NCBI GenBank assembly: GCA_003963305.1
Contig: RXJR01000023.1
Span: 124,001-188,000 of the forward strand
Origin: Candidatus Melainabacteria bacterium
GTDB taxonomy: Bacteria; Cyanobacteriota; Vampirovibrionia; Obscuribacterales; Obscuribacteraceae
Reading direction: 5' to 3'
Length of the DNA stretch: 64,000 nt
Below are positions 7,358-15,101 of this stretch, piece by piece. The notes beneath the pieces were generated by a model that did no database searches, was not told where the DNA came from, and saw only the letters and a program-made list of their open reading frames with translations. Each line of letters starts with the position of its first letter. The first letter of the stretch is position 1. The position numbers and the translations under genes are program-made.

Positions 7358-9844
7358 GTGCGAATAAATTTCTCGAGAAAAACGTTTAGAGCGTTGTTTT
7401 GCCTTTTGTCTTGCGCGTCAATTCTGATGCAACAGAGTTACGCGGCTATATCGCCTCAACTGCGCGGAGCGGCGCCGCCTGAAGAAGCAGTGCAAATGGC
7501 GGAAATTCTGGGAATCAGATCTCAATTCGATCGGCTGCACGCTCTGTCGGCAACGGCCGATTCAGACGGGCAAGAAGCTCTGGCACTCAGAGGACAGATC
7601 CTGCAAAAGGTGCTGACTGGATTTTTAGAAGTTCGACGTGCCAGCGACAGAAATTTTCGAGAGCTGTCATACACATTCAACATAATGCGTCGTGAACAAC
7701 GAAAGCAAGACTTGATCAACCAGATGTTCACGTTCGCAAACTTTGCGCAGCTTGGAACTCTGTACACGATGGAACCATTTTTCCGTCTTCATACTCACTT
7801 CAAAACCTCAGCAATCTGCACCACAACCGGAGGGGGACTCGGACTCACGCTTCCCACTCTCAACATACTGCAGCAGAAAACGGCGCATATTAAACACATC
7901 GAGCCACCACCCGCGATGCGCAATGTAATCGAAGGGGGTCCTGTAGATGCAAGCGGTTTACCGCTATATGTCGATAGATTCCTTGACACACCGGTTCCAG
8001 GAAGCGCTCAGTCACGACGTTCCGAGATGTTTGCTCTCTGGAAGAAGCGCTACGGAGTCGACCCATCCAACAAGGCAACCTTGTGCAGCCTGCATAACGA
8101 GGGAAAACCTCAAAAGATGGGAATGCTGCGAACCCGAATCTTACTACTATTCTCATTGCAAACTTACGTCTTGCAAATGGACTCGGCACTACTGGCATTG
8201 CTGAAACAGATTGAGCCAGCTGGAGTTTACACTCCAGGCGGCGCCAACGACAGTTCCCAATTAACGGCACTTGGATTCAATGCCCGAGCCATCGAAGCAG
8301 CCAAACTGCTCGACATCCAGTCACCTGTTGCTCGACTCTGCACGATAAACAAGGGTGGTGCCGGGCTCGACAATCCAGAGAGACTTCGACTGGAATCTAC
8401 CGTATTGGAAAGACTGATTGCAGGCTCGCTTGAAGTGCGCGCAGCAACTGACGAAATCGACGCAGAGTTGAATTATGCTTCTGACGTAGTGCTTGCTGAA
8501 CTGCTGGCAAAACGTGGAAAAGCACTTCAATTGAATTACGAGATCAACTTTATCCAAGCCGGCACATTTGGTTCAACGGCCGGTCTTCTCTATCTGAACG
8601 GGTACACCAAAGCCGGAAACGACATGTTCGTCATTAGCGGCGGCATCGGTACCTGTCTTTCAACGATGGCCTTGCGCCTGATGCGTGGCGGTTCGAGAAA
8701 AATTGATACCGAACCAAACATGCTGGCAAATATTTTTGATTTCCGCCAACGGGGCGAATATACTTTCTCGCCCTTGATCACCGCTTATCTAAACTCACCT
8801 GACCCGACATCAAAAAACGGAAAATCTCGACGAGAAGAACTATTTCAATATTGGAAAGAGCACAAAATTACTTCTGTCGATCTTGGCAAGGAAAAGACCT
8901 TGAACAATCTTGCTGCCATGCCCGGCGCGAAACCGGACACAATCAAGATCGTCACCAATCGTATTGCCATGCTGCATGCAGTGGAATCAAAACTGGAGGC
9001 TTTCGACGGCATCCTGCTGGAACTTCTAAACGCAACACAGCCTTCCGCACCCCTGTCTGCGGATCAGTCAGTGGCAACCGTAACGCTCACTCCTGAAGCC
9101 AATGAAACGGCAAACCTGATCGGAGCACAATCACTGGTCAGCAAAGTAAGAGCCAATCCGAACAACCCGACCTACACATTGGCACTAGTGCGCACGGTGT
9201 TCGCAACGGCGCTCGATGTTCGCGCTACCGAAGATACTCTCGATGGCGAAATTTCTTACGAGTATGATGTGCTGAACCGCATGGTTAGAGCACGCGACAA
9301 GGTGGTCGCCATGACTAACAACGCAAACTTCTACCAGCTCAATATTCTGGCATTGATAATCGACGGTTTGCTCGGTCAAAGCCACAAGCCAAATAACGTC
9401 CGCGCCTCAAACATCCTGAACATCGTTTCAGGGCTTTCAGTTGGAACTTTAGCGGGGCTGACGCTAATCGAACAACACGGCGGTAGCCGACCTCTGCCAG
9501 CCAATCCAAACATGCTGGGACAAACTATCGGGGTCTCGCCGCCCGAAGATTACCGCTTCTCTCCGGTTATCTGGCAATACATTAACAACGTGCCGCCAGG
9601 CTCAAGCGACGGACAAACGCGCGTCGAGCGAATGAAACTAGCCTGGAAGCAAGCCAAGACAATCAATATCAACATGGACAAACAATCAAATCGTGAAAAG
9701 GTCGCGGCTTTCGGACCAGCGCACTCTCAGCACTCCGAATCAATCAAGTTGATTAAAAACCGGCTGAATATGCTCTACGACGTCGAAGGACTGGTTGGGC
9801 AATTCAACCGCGGACTAGATGAACTTATGCTTGCTGCGGGCTAA
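7358..9844 (+). CDS. Large secreted/membrane protein of three internal repeats, unknown function
   Basis: 828 residues. A signal peptide (about 1-30, ending near QQSYA) precedes three related modules of about 250 residues (about 45-290, 310-560, 575-828). Each module starts with a helical segment (L-E-V-R-A-x-D). It continues with a hydrophobic pair of segments around ISGGIGTCLSTMAL, then an RREELFQYWK-type motif and an NRI-x-ML-x-x-V-E end. I recognise no known domain. GTG start at 7358; no strong Shine-Dalgarno. It stands alone between two hairpin-bounded intergenic regions. The module architecture suggests a lineage-specific envelope protein. Confidence 0.75.
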   Translation: MRINFSRKTFRALFCLLSCASILMQQSYAAISPQLRGAAPPEEAVQMAEILGIRSQFDRLHALSATADSDGQEALALRGQILQKVLTGFLEVRRASDRNFRELSYTFNIMRREQRKQDLINQMFTFANFAQLGTLYTMEPFFRLHTHFKTSAICTTTGGGLGLTLPTLNILQQKTAHIKHIEPPPAMRNVIEGGPVDASGLPLYVDRFLDTPVPGSAQSRRSEMFALWKKRYGVDPSNKATLCSLHNEGKPQKMGMLRTRILLLFSLQTYVLQMDSALLALLKQIEPAGVYTPGGANDSSQLTALGFNARAIEAAKLLDIQSPVARLCTINKGGAGLDNPERLRLESTVLERLIAGSLEVRAATDEIDAELNYASDVVLAELLAKRGKALQLNYEINFIQAGTFGSTAGLLYLNGYTKAGNDMFVISGGIGTCLSTMALRLMRGGSRKIDTEPNMLANIFDFRQRGEYTFSPLITAYLNSPDPTSKNGKSRREELFQYWKEHKITSVDLGKEKTLNNLAAMPGAKPDTIKIVTNRIAMLHAVESKLEAFDGILLELLNATQPSAPLSADQSVATVTLTPEANETANLIGAQSLVSKVRANPNNPTYTLALVRTVFATALDVRATEDTLDGEISYEYDVLNRMVRARDKVVAMTNNANFYQLNILALIIDGLLGQSHKPNNVRASNILNIVSGLSVGTLAGLTLIEQHGGSRPLPANPNMLGQTIGVSPPEDYRFSPVIWQYINNVPPGSSDGQTRVERMKLAWKQAKTININMDKQSNREKVAAFGPAHSQHSESIKLIKNRLNMLYDVEGLVGQFNRGLDELMLAAG

Positions 9845-9944
9845 GTAAAGCTGTAATCCGCTCAGTTTTTTGTGTTCCGCTCAAACTGTGGTCCGGGCGC
9901 GCCCCCGCTCAGTTCGGCATTCCGCCCCGCTAACACCCACGAGA

Positions 9945-10165
9945 CACTAAAAGACCACCCAGATAAATCTGCGGTGGTCTTTTAGCTATTGCCTGACTGC
10001 CCCTTGCGATGTGGGCTCAATATCTATGCACGCTTCAGTCAGTCCTTCACATGCATCGGGCTACTTGCTAACGTTTCTGGTCAGCGCCGACCTGTCGTTT
10101 CCACAAAGCCCCTCGGCTCAAAGTGCGCATCATTTAAGTGAGCACTCACCGTTGATGTATTTAGT
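9945..10165 (-). ncRNA. Putative structured ncRNA, copy 2
   Basis: Second copy of the element at 4965-5196. The helix partners are 10026-10032 with 10050-10056, 10065-10068 with 10103-10106, and 10123-10129 with 10139-10145. Two plus-strand C/A mismatches (10031/10051 and 10068/10103) become G-U wobble pairs when read on the minus strand, which favours a minus-strand transcript. One 4-bp helix (around 5038-5054 in copy 1) would argue the other way. The terminator hairpin at 9947-9985 has a different sequence from copy 1 but the same relative position, as expected when structure is selected and sequence is not. Confidence 0.6.
9947..9985 (-). terminator. Bidirectional intrinsic terminator of ncRNA copy 2 and the upstream plus-strand gene
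   Basis: The perfect 13-bp stem CTAAAAGACCACC / GGTGGTCTTTTAG has a 13-nt loop, with four T in the stem in both directions. It can end both the plus-strand three-repeat gene and the minus-strand ncRNA. Confidence 0.75.
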
Positions 10166-10205
10166 TTATCCCACTGCAAAGAATATTCCACTACCCCATT
10201 TTGTT
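10166..10205 (-). promoter_or_regulatory. Conserved promoter-like block of ncRNA copy 2
   Basis: TGG (10190-10188) and GC (10177-10176) are again separated so that GG and GC stand 10 nt apart. The GGGGTA block is conserved just upstream. The spacing is identical to copy 1 although several intervening bases differ. Confidence 0.35.
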
Positions 10206-10209
10206 TTTA

Positions 10210-10647
10210 AGGATCGAATTTTCGGATCACGCAAAATGGCTGATGAACAGTCGATCCACGGATCGATTTTATTACCAAGCGCTCGATCATTTGCAGGCAT
10301 AAATAAAAGCAGACCGAGATATAGAAGAGATACACAAAAAGGAACCTCAAAATCTCGGCGTCAGACACTTTCGAGTTGTCATGCCTGCGACACAAGTAAT
10401 TTCGTATTGTTTTTGTGTGAGGCGCAGCGCACAAACCAGATAAGCCAAGCGCACAAGATTTTCAATTTTGAAGAAAGGGGCGGGTGCCATCAAGCGATTG
10501 ATGGCATTCTTCTTTTTCAGCTCGAACTCCCTGATAGCGGAAAGTTAGGAAATACAAACAGTTGCTCATCGGAGCTTAACCATGAAGCGGTTTCATACAA
10601 GAGAGAACATCTGTCCTCCGAACATTCATTCATTCAGGTGAAATCAT
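10210..10647. other. Intergenic stretch upstream of the small membrane protein and two-component genes
   Basis: About 440 bases. The part to 10300 shares patches with the flank of copy 1. GGATCGAATTTTCGGATC and nearby palindromes stand out. The hairpin-like segment CATCAAGCGATTGATG sits at about 10488-10503. No convincing gene. Confidence 0.4.
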
Positions 10648-10896
10648 ATGGGTCAGTGCGAGCGAGAGCGCCAGCAAGAGCGAGAACGAGAGCAAGCACG
10701 AGTTCAGAAAGCAAGAACCGCACGAAAAATCGGGCTATCAAAGCTTAAAGAACGTCCCGAAAAACTTAAAATCCTACTCGCAGCACTAATACTGGTAGTC
10801 GCTTTCTCGATAAACTTCTATTGGTTCACCAGATCGTCGCTGCCGGCACCAATTGATTACAACGCCGTGTACGACGCCCTACATGCTCGGGACTAA
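10648..10896 (+). CDS. Small single-pass membrane protein with charged N-terminus
   Basis: 82 residues. A strongly basic/acidic coiled-coil-like head (many E, R and Q, residues 4-40) is followed by one hydrophobic helix (about 43-62) and a short tail. AGGTGA lies 8 nt before the ATG. It is placed 77 bp upstream of the response regulator gene and could be an accessory of that system. No known family recognised. Confidence 0.5.
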   Translation: MGQCERERQQEREREQARVQKARTARKIGLSKLKERPEKLKILLAALILVVAFSINFYWFTRSSLPAPIDYNAVYDALHARD

Positions 10897-10906
10897 AATG
10901 CAAACA

Positions 10907-10944
10907 TTCCTTTGCAAAGGAAATCTTTCCTTTACAGTTCCGTA
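10907..10944 (+). promoter_or_regulatory. Candidate operator of the two-component operon
   Basis: The 16-bp perfect palindrome TTCCTTTGCAAAGGAA (10907-10922) is followed by a further direct TTCCTTTA half-site 20 bp on and by TTCC at 10938. OmpR-family regulators bind direct half-sites in helical phase. The site is 30-67 bp upstream of the response regulator start, so autoregulation is plausible. Confidence 0.5.
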
Positions 10945-10973
10945 GTTCAATACAGACAGAAAAGAGAAACGTA

Positions 10974-11699
10974 ATGGTTGACTTCCCGTCTGGTCAAAGA
11001 AGCGAGCCGATGCAATTGCTTATCGTCGATGACGATATAAAATTCTGTCGTTTAATTTCTGAGTATCTATCGAAGCATGACTTTGTAGTTTCATTTGTGC
11101 ATGACGGCGCTAATGCGCTACAAACCGCAGCAGCCAAACCATGGGATGCCGTTATCCTCGACGTAATGCTGCCCGGAATGAGCGGTTACGACATTCTTCG
11201 CAAGCTACGTGAATTTTCCAATGTTCCGGTTTTGATGCTGACGGCGCTGAGTGACGAAACTGATCGCATTGTCGGTTTGGAAATTGGCGCAGATGATTAT
11301 CTCCCAAAGAGTTTTTCGCCGCGAGAGCTTCTGGCGCGACTGAGAGCGGTTCTGCGTCGCACTGCGAGAACGCAAAGTTCATCAACAAATGAGATCGTCG
11401 TTGGTTGCATTCAGATCGATTTGCTAACCCGACGCGTGACAGTGGAGAATACTCCGGTAACTCTTACAGCGGTCGAATACGATCTGTTATTGGCACTCGC
11501 TCAAACTCCACATCGCATCAGATCTCGGGAGCAAATTCTGAATGATATTCGCGATCGCACGTACGACATCACCGACCGTTCGATCGACGTACACATTTCA
11601 TCGCTGAGAAAAAAAATGGGGGACGACGCAAAAAACCCTCGTTTCATCAGAACGATTCGTTCTGCGGGATACATGCTTGTTGATTCATCCAGGGGTTGA
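10974..11699 (+). CDS. OmpR/CpxR-family response regulator
   Basis: 241 residues. The receiver domain (about 13-125) has an acidic pocket in LLIVDDD, a phospho-acceptor Asp in VILDVMLPGMSG and a switch Lys in DDYLPK. The winged-helix DNA-binding domain lies at about 140-238 (DRSIDVHISSLRKKMG). The start could be this ATG or the internal one at MQLLIVDDD. It overlaps or abuts the sensor kinase gene, forming a two-gene operon. A palindrome and direct repeats upstream suggest autocontrol. Confidence 0.9.
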   Translation: MVDFPSGQRSEPMQLLIVDDDIKFCRLISEYLSKHDFVVSFVHDGANALQTAAAKPWDAVILDVMLPGMSGYDILRKLREFSNVPVLMLTALSDETDRIVGLEIGADDYLPKSFSPRELLARLRAVLRRTARTQSSSTNEIVVGCIQIDLLTRRVTVENTPVTLTAVEYDLLLALAQTPHRIRSREQILNDIRDRTYDITDRSIDVHISSLRKKMGDDAKNPRFIRTIRSAGYMLVDSSRG

Positions 11700-11701
11700 G
11701 C

Positions 11702-13630
11702 TTGAAAGTTGCTCACTCACTCTACATGCAAACTCTCAGCATGGTGCTTTTGTATTTAATTGCGCTAAACGCAATAGTTTTCATCTGCTTCAATGCGCAA
11801 TTTGGAATCGGCTGGGAAGCAATGCTGAAGAGCCCGGCTGGCGATCGAATTGACACAATTGCCGATGCGATAAGCAGCCAGCTTCAATCATCAGACAAGA
11901 AACACTGGACAGCAGTTTTACAGAATTTCGACAAGTTATACAACGCACAATTCTATGTGTTCAACGTTCATGGCGAACAGCTAGCCGGTAAGCCTTTAAC
12001 ACTGCCTAAAGCGTTAAAGGACAAAGTAAACGAGTTTCCTCTGGGTCTGCCGCCCAATATGGCAGGACCGCACGGCAATCATATGTTCGGATTCAGGACT
12101 CCAGTGGTCCATGATGAACACGGATGGCATCCTGAACAGGGCTTCGGGCCCATGCCGCAGGGTGGACAGAACATGCCCCCGCCGGAGAGTGGCGGACCAG
12201 GCGGACCAAGCGGACCTGGACCTGGCTTCCACGGTGGACCCGGCGGACCCGGACCTGAACCTGGCTTCCACGGTGGACCCAGCGGACCCGGACCTGAGCC
12301 TGGCTTCCACGGTGGACCGGGCGGACCCGGACCTGAACCTGGCTTCCACGGTGGACCCGGCGGGCCCGGACCTGAACCTGGCTTCCACGATGGACCCGGC
12401 GGACCCGGACCTGGATCCGGCTTCCACGATGGACCCGGCGGACCCGGACCTGAACCTGGCTTCCACGGTGGACCCGGCGAACCTCCAAACGATTTCCAGC
12501 AGGCTGGCATGGACGGAAACTTCCATAACGGCTCTCTCGGCAATGGCGATTTGCCTCGGTTCGTGCATGAATTTCGTCCGCCCCCGTTCATGCATGCGCA
12601 AGGTCGTTTTATCGTTCACACAGAGAATCCGGATACCTTTTTCATTGGGACTAAAATCATGCTGTTCGATACCGAACGCATGCATCCCGAACCATCTTAC
12701 GTTCTCGCCTCGACCAGTAATATCTGGCAAAGCACACTACTCTTCGATTTCAAATTTCTGCTCCTGGTCGGCGGATTGATCCTGCTTTTGTCACTACTAT
12801 TCTGGTGGCCGTTTGTCCATCAAATCGCTCGTTCAATAGGCGAACTAACAGCCGTCACAGAGAAAATTGCAGACGGAAAATTTGATGCACGTATTATTCG
12901 AGCACGTCAAGACGAGATAGGGAGGCTCGGCGACGCAGTCAACACTATGGCCGAAAAGCTCAACGAATATGTGCTCACTCAAAAACGCTTTCTTGCCGAT
13001 GTTTCGCACGAACTGTTCTCGCCACTCGCTCGATTACACATGGCAATAGAGCTTCTCGAAGATTGCAAACCGGAAGACTCATCTCGTCACTTCAAAGAAA
13101 TCAATGAAGAAATCGATGAAATGAAAAGTCTCATCACTGAGTTACTTGCCTACTCGAAAGCAGGTCTGATTCAGTCAGAGCGTCAGCTCGTCGCGATTGA
13201 TTTAAAACCGATTTTCGATGACCTAGTTGCAAAATTCAACGACCAGATGGAAATCAAAGTAGAACTTGATCAAACATCGACAGTCGAAGGCGACGAAACC
13301 TTGCTTTCGCGCTCGTTTTCAAACATCATCAGAAACAGCATTCGATACGCAGGCGAAGCTGGACCTTTAACGATTCAGTCAAAACACGATGGACCCGATT
13401 TATTTGTTTCATTTTCAGACTGCGGACCCGGTGTTCCAGAGGAAACTTTGAAATATCTGGGACAGCCATTCTTCCGCCCTGAGTTCTCGCGCAATCGTAA
13501 TCTCGGAGGCTTCGGCTTAGGTCTGGCAATTGTCAAAAGCTGCATCGAAGCTTGCAATGGCTCCGTCACATTGTCGAACCTACCTGCAGGCGGGCTCAAT
13601 GTTCAGATCAGACTCAAGTCCGTCCATTAG
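11702..13630 (+). CDS. CpxA-like sensor histidine kinase with histidine-bearing collagen-like sensor region
   Basis: About 642 residues. An N-terminal transmembrane helix precedes a periplasmic region of about 330 residues that contains seven 13-residue Gly/Pro-rich units, each with a GFH triplet. A second membrane helix follows (about 345-365), then HAMP, HisKA (DVSHELFSPLARL) and HATPase_c (NSIRYA, DCGPGVPE, GFGLGLAIVK). A TTG at 11702 with AGGGG 6 nt upstream is the likely start; another TTG lies at 11696 overlapping the regulator's stop. The regularly spaced histidines could bind metal ions, which is an inference. It is the partner of the preceding regulator. Confidence 0.88.
   Translation: MKVAHSLYMQTLSMVLLYLIALNAIVFICFNAQFGIGWEAMLKSPAGDRIDTIADAISSQLQSSDKKHWTAVLQNFDKLYNAQFYVFNVHGEQLAGKPLTLPKALKDKVNEFPLGLPPNMAGPHGNHMFGFRTPVVHDEHGWHPEQGFGPMPQGGQNMPPPESGGPGGPSGPGPGFHGGPGGPGPEPGFHGGPSGPGPEPGFHGGPGGPGPEPGFHGGPGGPGPEPGFHDGPGGPGPGSGFHDGPGGPGPEPGFHGGPGEPPNDFQQAGMDGNFHNGSLGNGDLPRFVHEFRPPPFMHAQGRFIVHTENPDTFFIGTKIMLFDTERMHPEPSYVLASTSNIWQSTLLFDFKFLLLVGGLILLLSLLFWWPFVHQIARSIGELTAVTEKIADGKFDARIIRARQDEIGRLGDAVNTMAEKLNEYVLTQKRFLADVSHELFSPLARLHMAIELLEDCKPEDSSRHFKEINEEIDEMKSLITELLAYSKAGLIQSERQLVAIDLKPIFDDLVAKFNDQMEIKVELDQTSTVEGDETLLSRSFSNIIRNSIRYAGEAGPLTIQSKHDGPDLFVSFSDCGPGVPEETLKYLGQPFFRPEFSRNRNLGGFGLGLAIVKSCIEACNGSVTLSNLPAGGLNVQIRLKSVH
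12185..12480 (+). repeat. 39-bp coding minisatellite, 7 units, in the sensor kinase
   Basis: Units like GGACCCGGACCTGAACCTGG plus GCTTCCACGGTGGACCCGG repeat with few substitutions and encode the 13-residue GPGPEPGFHGGPG motif. Strong identity between units implies recent expansion or homogenisation, so copy number may vary between strains. Confidence 0.92.
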
Positions 13631-13748
13631 ATTTCCATGGCTCTGTAGAGAGAACTGCTGCTAAAAGCGCCGCGGTATAAGTCAAAATCACAACGGCCCC
13701 GACTATAGCGGCAAACGGGAAAACTATAACTCTAACAATCGTGCGCAT
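13614..13748 (-). CDS. Possible 44-residue single-helix membrane protein
   Basis: An ATG at 13748 opens a 44-codon frame: MRTIVRVIVFPFAAIVGAVV, then a further hydrophobic stretch and a short charged tail ending at 13614. It is antisense to the last 17 bases of the kinase gene. No strong ribosome-binding site (GAAG only). It is supported only by its clean helix, so it remains tentative. Confidence 0.3.
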   Translation of the reverse strand: MRTIVRVIVFPFAAIVGAVVILTYTAALLAAVLSTEPWKSNGRT

Positions 13749-14104
13749 GGCTTCAGGCTGGTTTCGATGTCATCGCTTGGGTTGAACAATGCGATCTAAC
13801 CACGGTAATGTTAAGCATACGTTTTGAATTATAAACAATGTAAAACGATCCGAACTCGCAGATTTAATTAGCAAGCGATCAGTAGCATATATGGTGGCAC
13901 TACCACACTCAACGCCGCATCAAATCTCAATTACAGTGAACTCAAAACTTTTTCGACAAATCAAATATCTTCCGCTTTCATCTCCAGGGACTAGCCGGAT
14001 CCGAGAGTTCGGAGTAAGGTGAGATAAGTGATAGCGAGAGACCGAATTTGGGCATTCTTTATAGTGTGACTATTTGAATCTATCAGAGGAGAGGATTCGA
14101 GGTA
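13749..14104. other. Intergenic leader of the pseudopilin operon
   Basis: About 355 bases. The small hairpin GTGGCACTACCAC is at about 13893-13905. There is no convincing coding frame. The promoter of the TadE-like operon should be here; no single -35/-10 pair is clearly best. Confidence 0.4.
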
Positions 14105-14602
14105 GTGAAGCAAGCGACCCGTCCCAGGTCAAGAAAGGGGTCCGCATTAAGCGAATTTGGTCCGGCATTTTTCCTGCTGTTGACCTTCGGCTTGCTGCCC
14201 CTTATCGACGTTGTGATGATTGGAATCGACTATGCATCAGCCTTCTATCTCAACGAAATGCAATTGCGGGAAGCTCAGAAGCTGCCCAAGTCTCTTGCCA
14301 CTAGCCCAAAGGGACCCGTGATTGAGACCGTTCCGCGCCTCTGGCGAGCCGGTCTGATCGGCGGAATGACACCTGCTGACACTCAAATCACTACAATAGT
14401 CGACTATAAGCCCGTTCCCTGGCAGCCGGTCGGCGAAAGCCAGACTCTCAATTTCTGGTTCGTTACCGTTACCACTACCGCTTCATTCAGACCTCTTCTT
14501 ACTATCCCGTTTTTAAATGGCATTCCCGGATTAGGAGCGCCGATGACTTTTACGGTAACTGGTAGACGACCTGTCGAGAACAATCGCTTCTTGAATGAAT
14601 AG
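14105..14602 (+). CDS. TadE-like pseudopilin
   Basis: 165 residues. A short basic leader is followed by the prepilin-type site KG|SALSEF, with Glu at +5, and a hydrophobic helix (about 17-38), as in TadE-family minor pilins processed by a prepilin peptidase. The rest is a small extracytoplasmic domain. GTG start with GAGG upstream. It overlaps the next gene by 8 bp, so translational coupling is likely. The motor and platform genes of a Tad system are not in this window. Confidence 0.75.
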   Translation: MKQATRPRSRKGSALSEFGPAFFLLLTFGLLPLIDVVMIGIDYASAFYLNEMQLREAQKLPKSLATSPKGPVIETVPRLWRAGLIGGMTPADTQITTIVDYKPVPWQPVGESQTLNFWFVTVTTTASFRPLLTIPFLNGIPGLGAPMTFTVTGRRPVENNRFLNE

Positions 14603-15023
14603 AGAAAAAAATAAAACGCTAAATACAAGCCGAAAGACTTCGAAGGGTAGCGTCCTCGTCGAAGCGCTGTGCGGATTTTTCATATTCATCCCGTTGGCAT
14701 TTACAATCGCCGATATCGTAGTCGTCACAAACGCAGCCCAAGCCAATGAAGAATTCGCAGAGCAGCTGGCTCGGCTTTGCGCCACCGTACAGACGCAAGA
14801 TAACGCCAAAGCCGCCTGTCGCGACGTAATCAGACAATACCAGCCCGCGTCGAACGTAAAGTCAGTCAATTTGGATCAACTAGTATTCGACGTCGGCTCA
14901 AAACGAGTCAGCTTGACGACATCAATGGTAGTGGCATTGCCGGTACCAATACCGGGACACAGCACTCAAGTTGTGACAGCTAGCGTGACACAACCGATTG
15001 TTTCATTTCCAGCAGAGCAGTGA
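14595..15023 (+). CDS. TadE-like pseudopilin 2
   Basis: 142 residues. It has the same plan as the preceding protein: a basic leader, the cleavage-like site KG|SVLVEA with Glu at +5, a hydrophobic helix and a globular tail with a Cys pair (LCATV, AACRD). It probably forms a heteromeric tip or surface structure with its neighbours. It starts inside the end of the previous gene. Confidence 0.72.
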   Translation: MNREKNKTLNTSRKTSKGSVLVEALCGFFIFIPLAFTIADIVVVTNAAQANEEFAEQLARLCATVQTQDNAKAACRDVIRQYQPASNVKSVNLDQLVFDVGSKRVSLTTSMVVALPVPIPGHSTQVVTASVTQPIVSFPAEQ

Positions 15024-15101
15024 GGAAATCAAAGTGTCCAGAACGCTGTCAACCATTCGGACGGATCGAGAAATGACTCGAATTAACGAGGATCAACTCG
15101 C

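Noticed and set aside
10011-10748. Long open frame on the plus strand before the two-component genes
   Set aside because: It runs through the duplicated structured element and an AT-rich leader, has no family-like motif, and overlaps the better supported small gene at 10648.
12014-12730. Several long antisense and shifted frames in the sensor kinase repeat
   Set aside because: They exist because the 39-bp GC-rich repeat is a multiple of three and lacks stops in all frames. The kinase frame is continuous with known domains on both sides.
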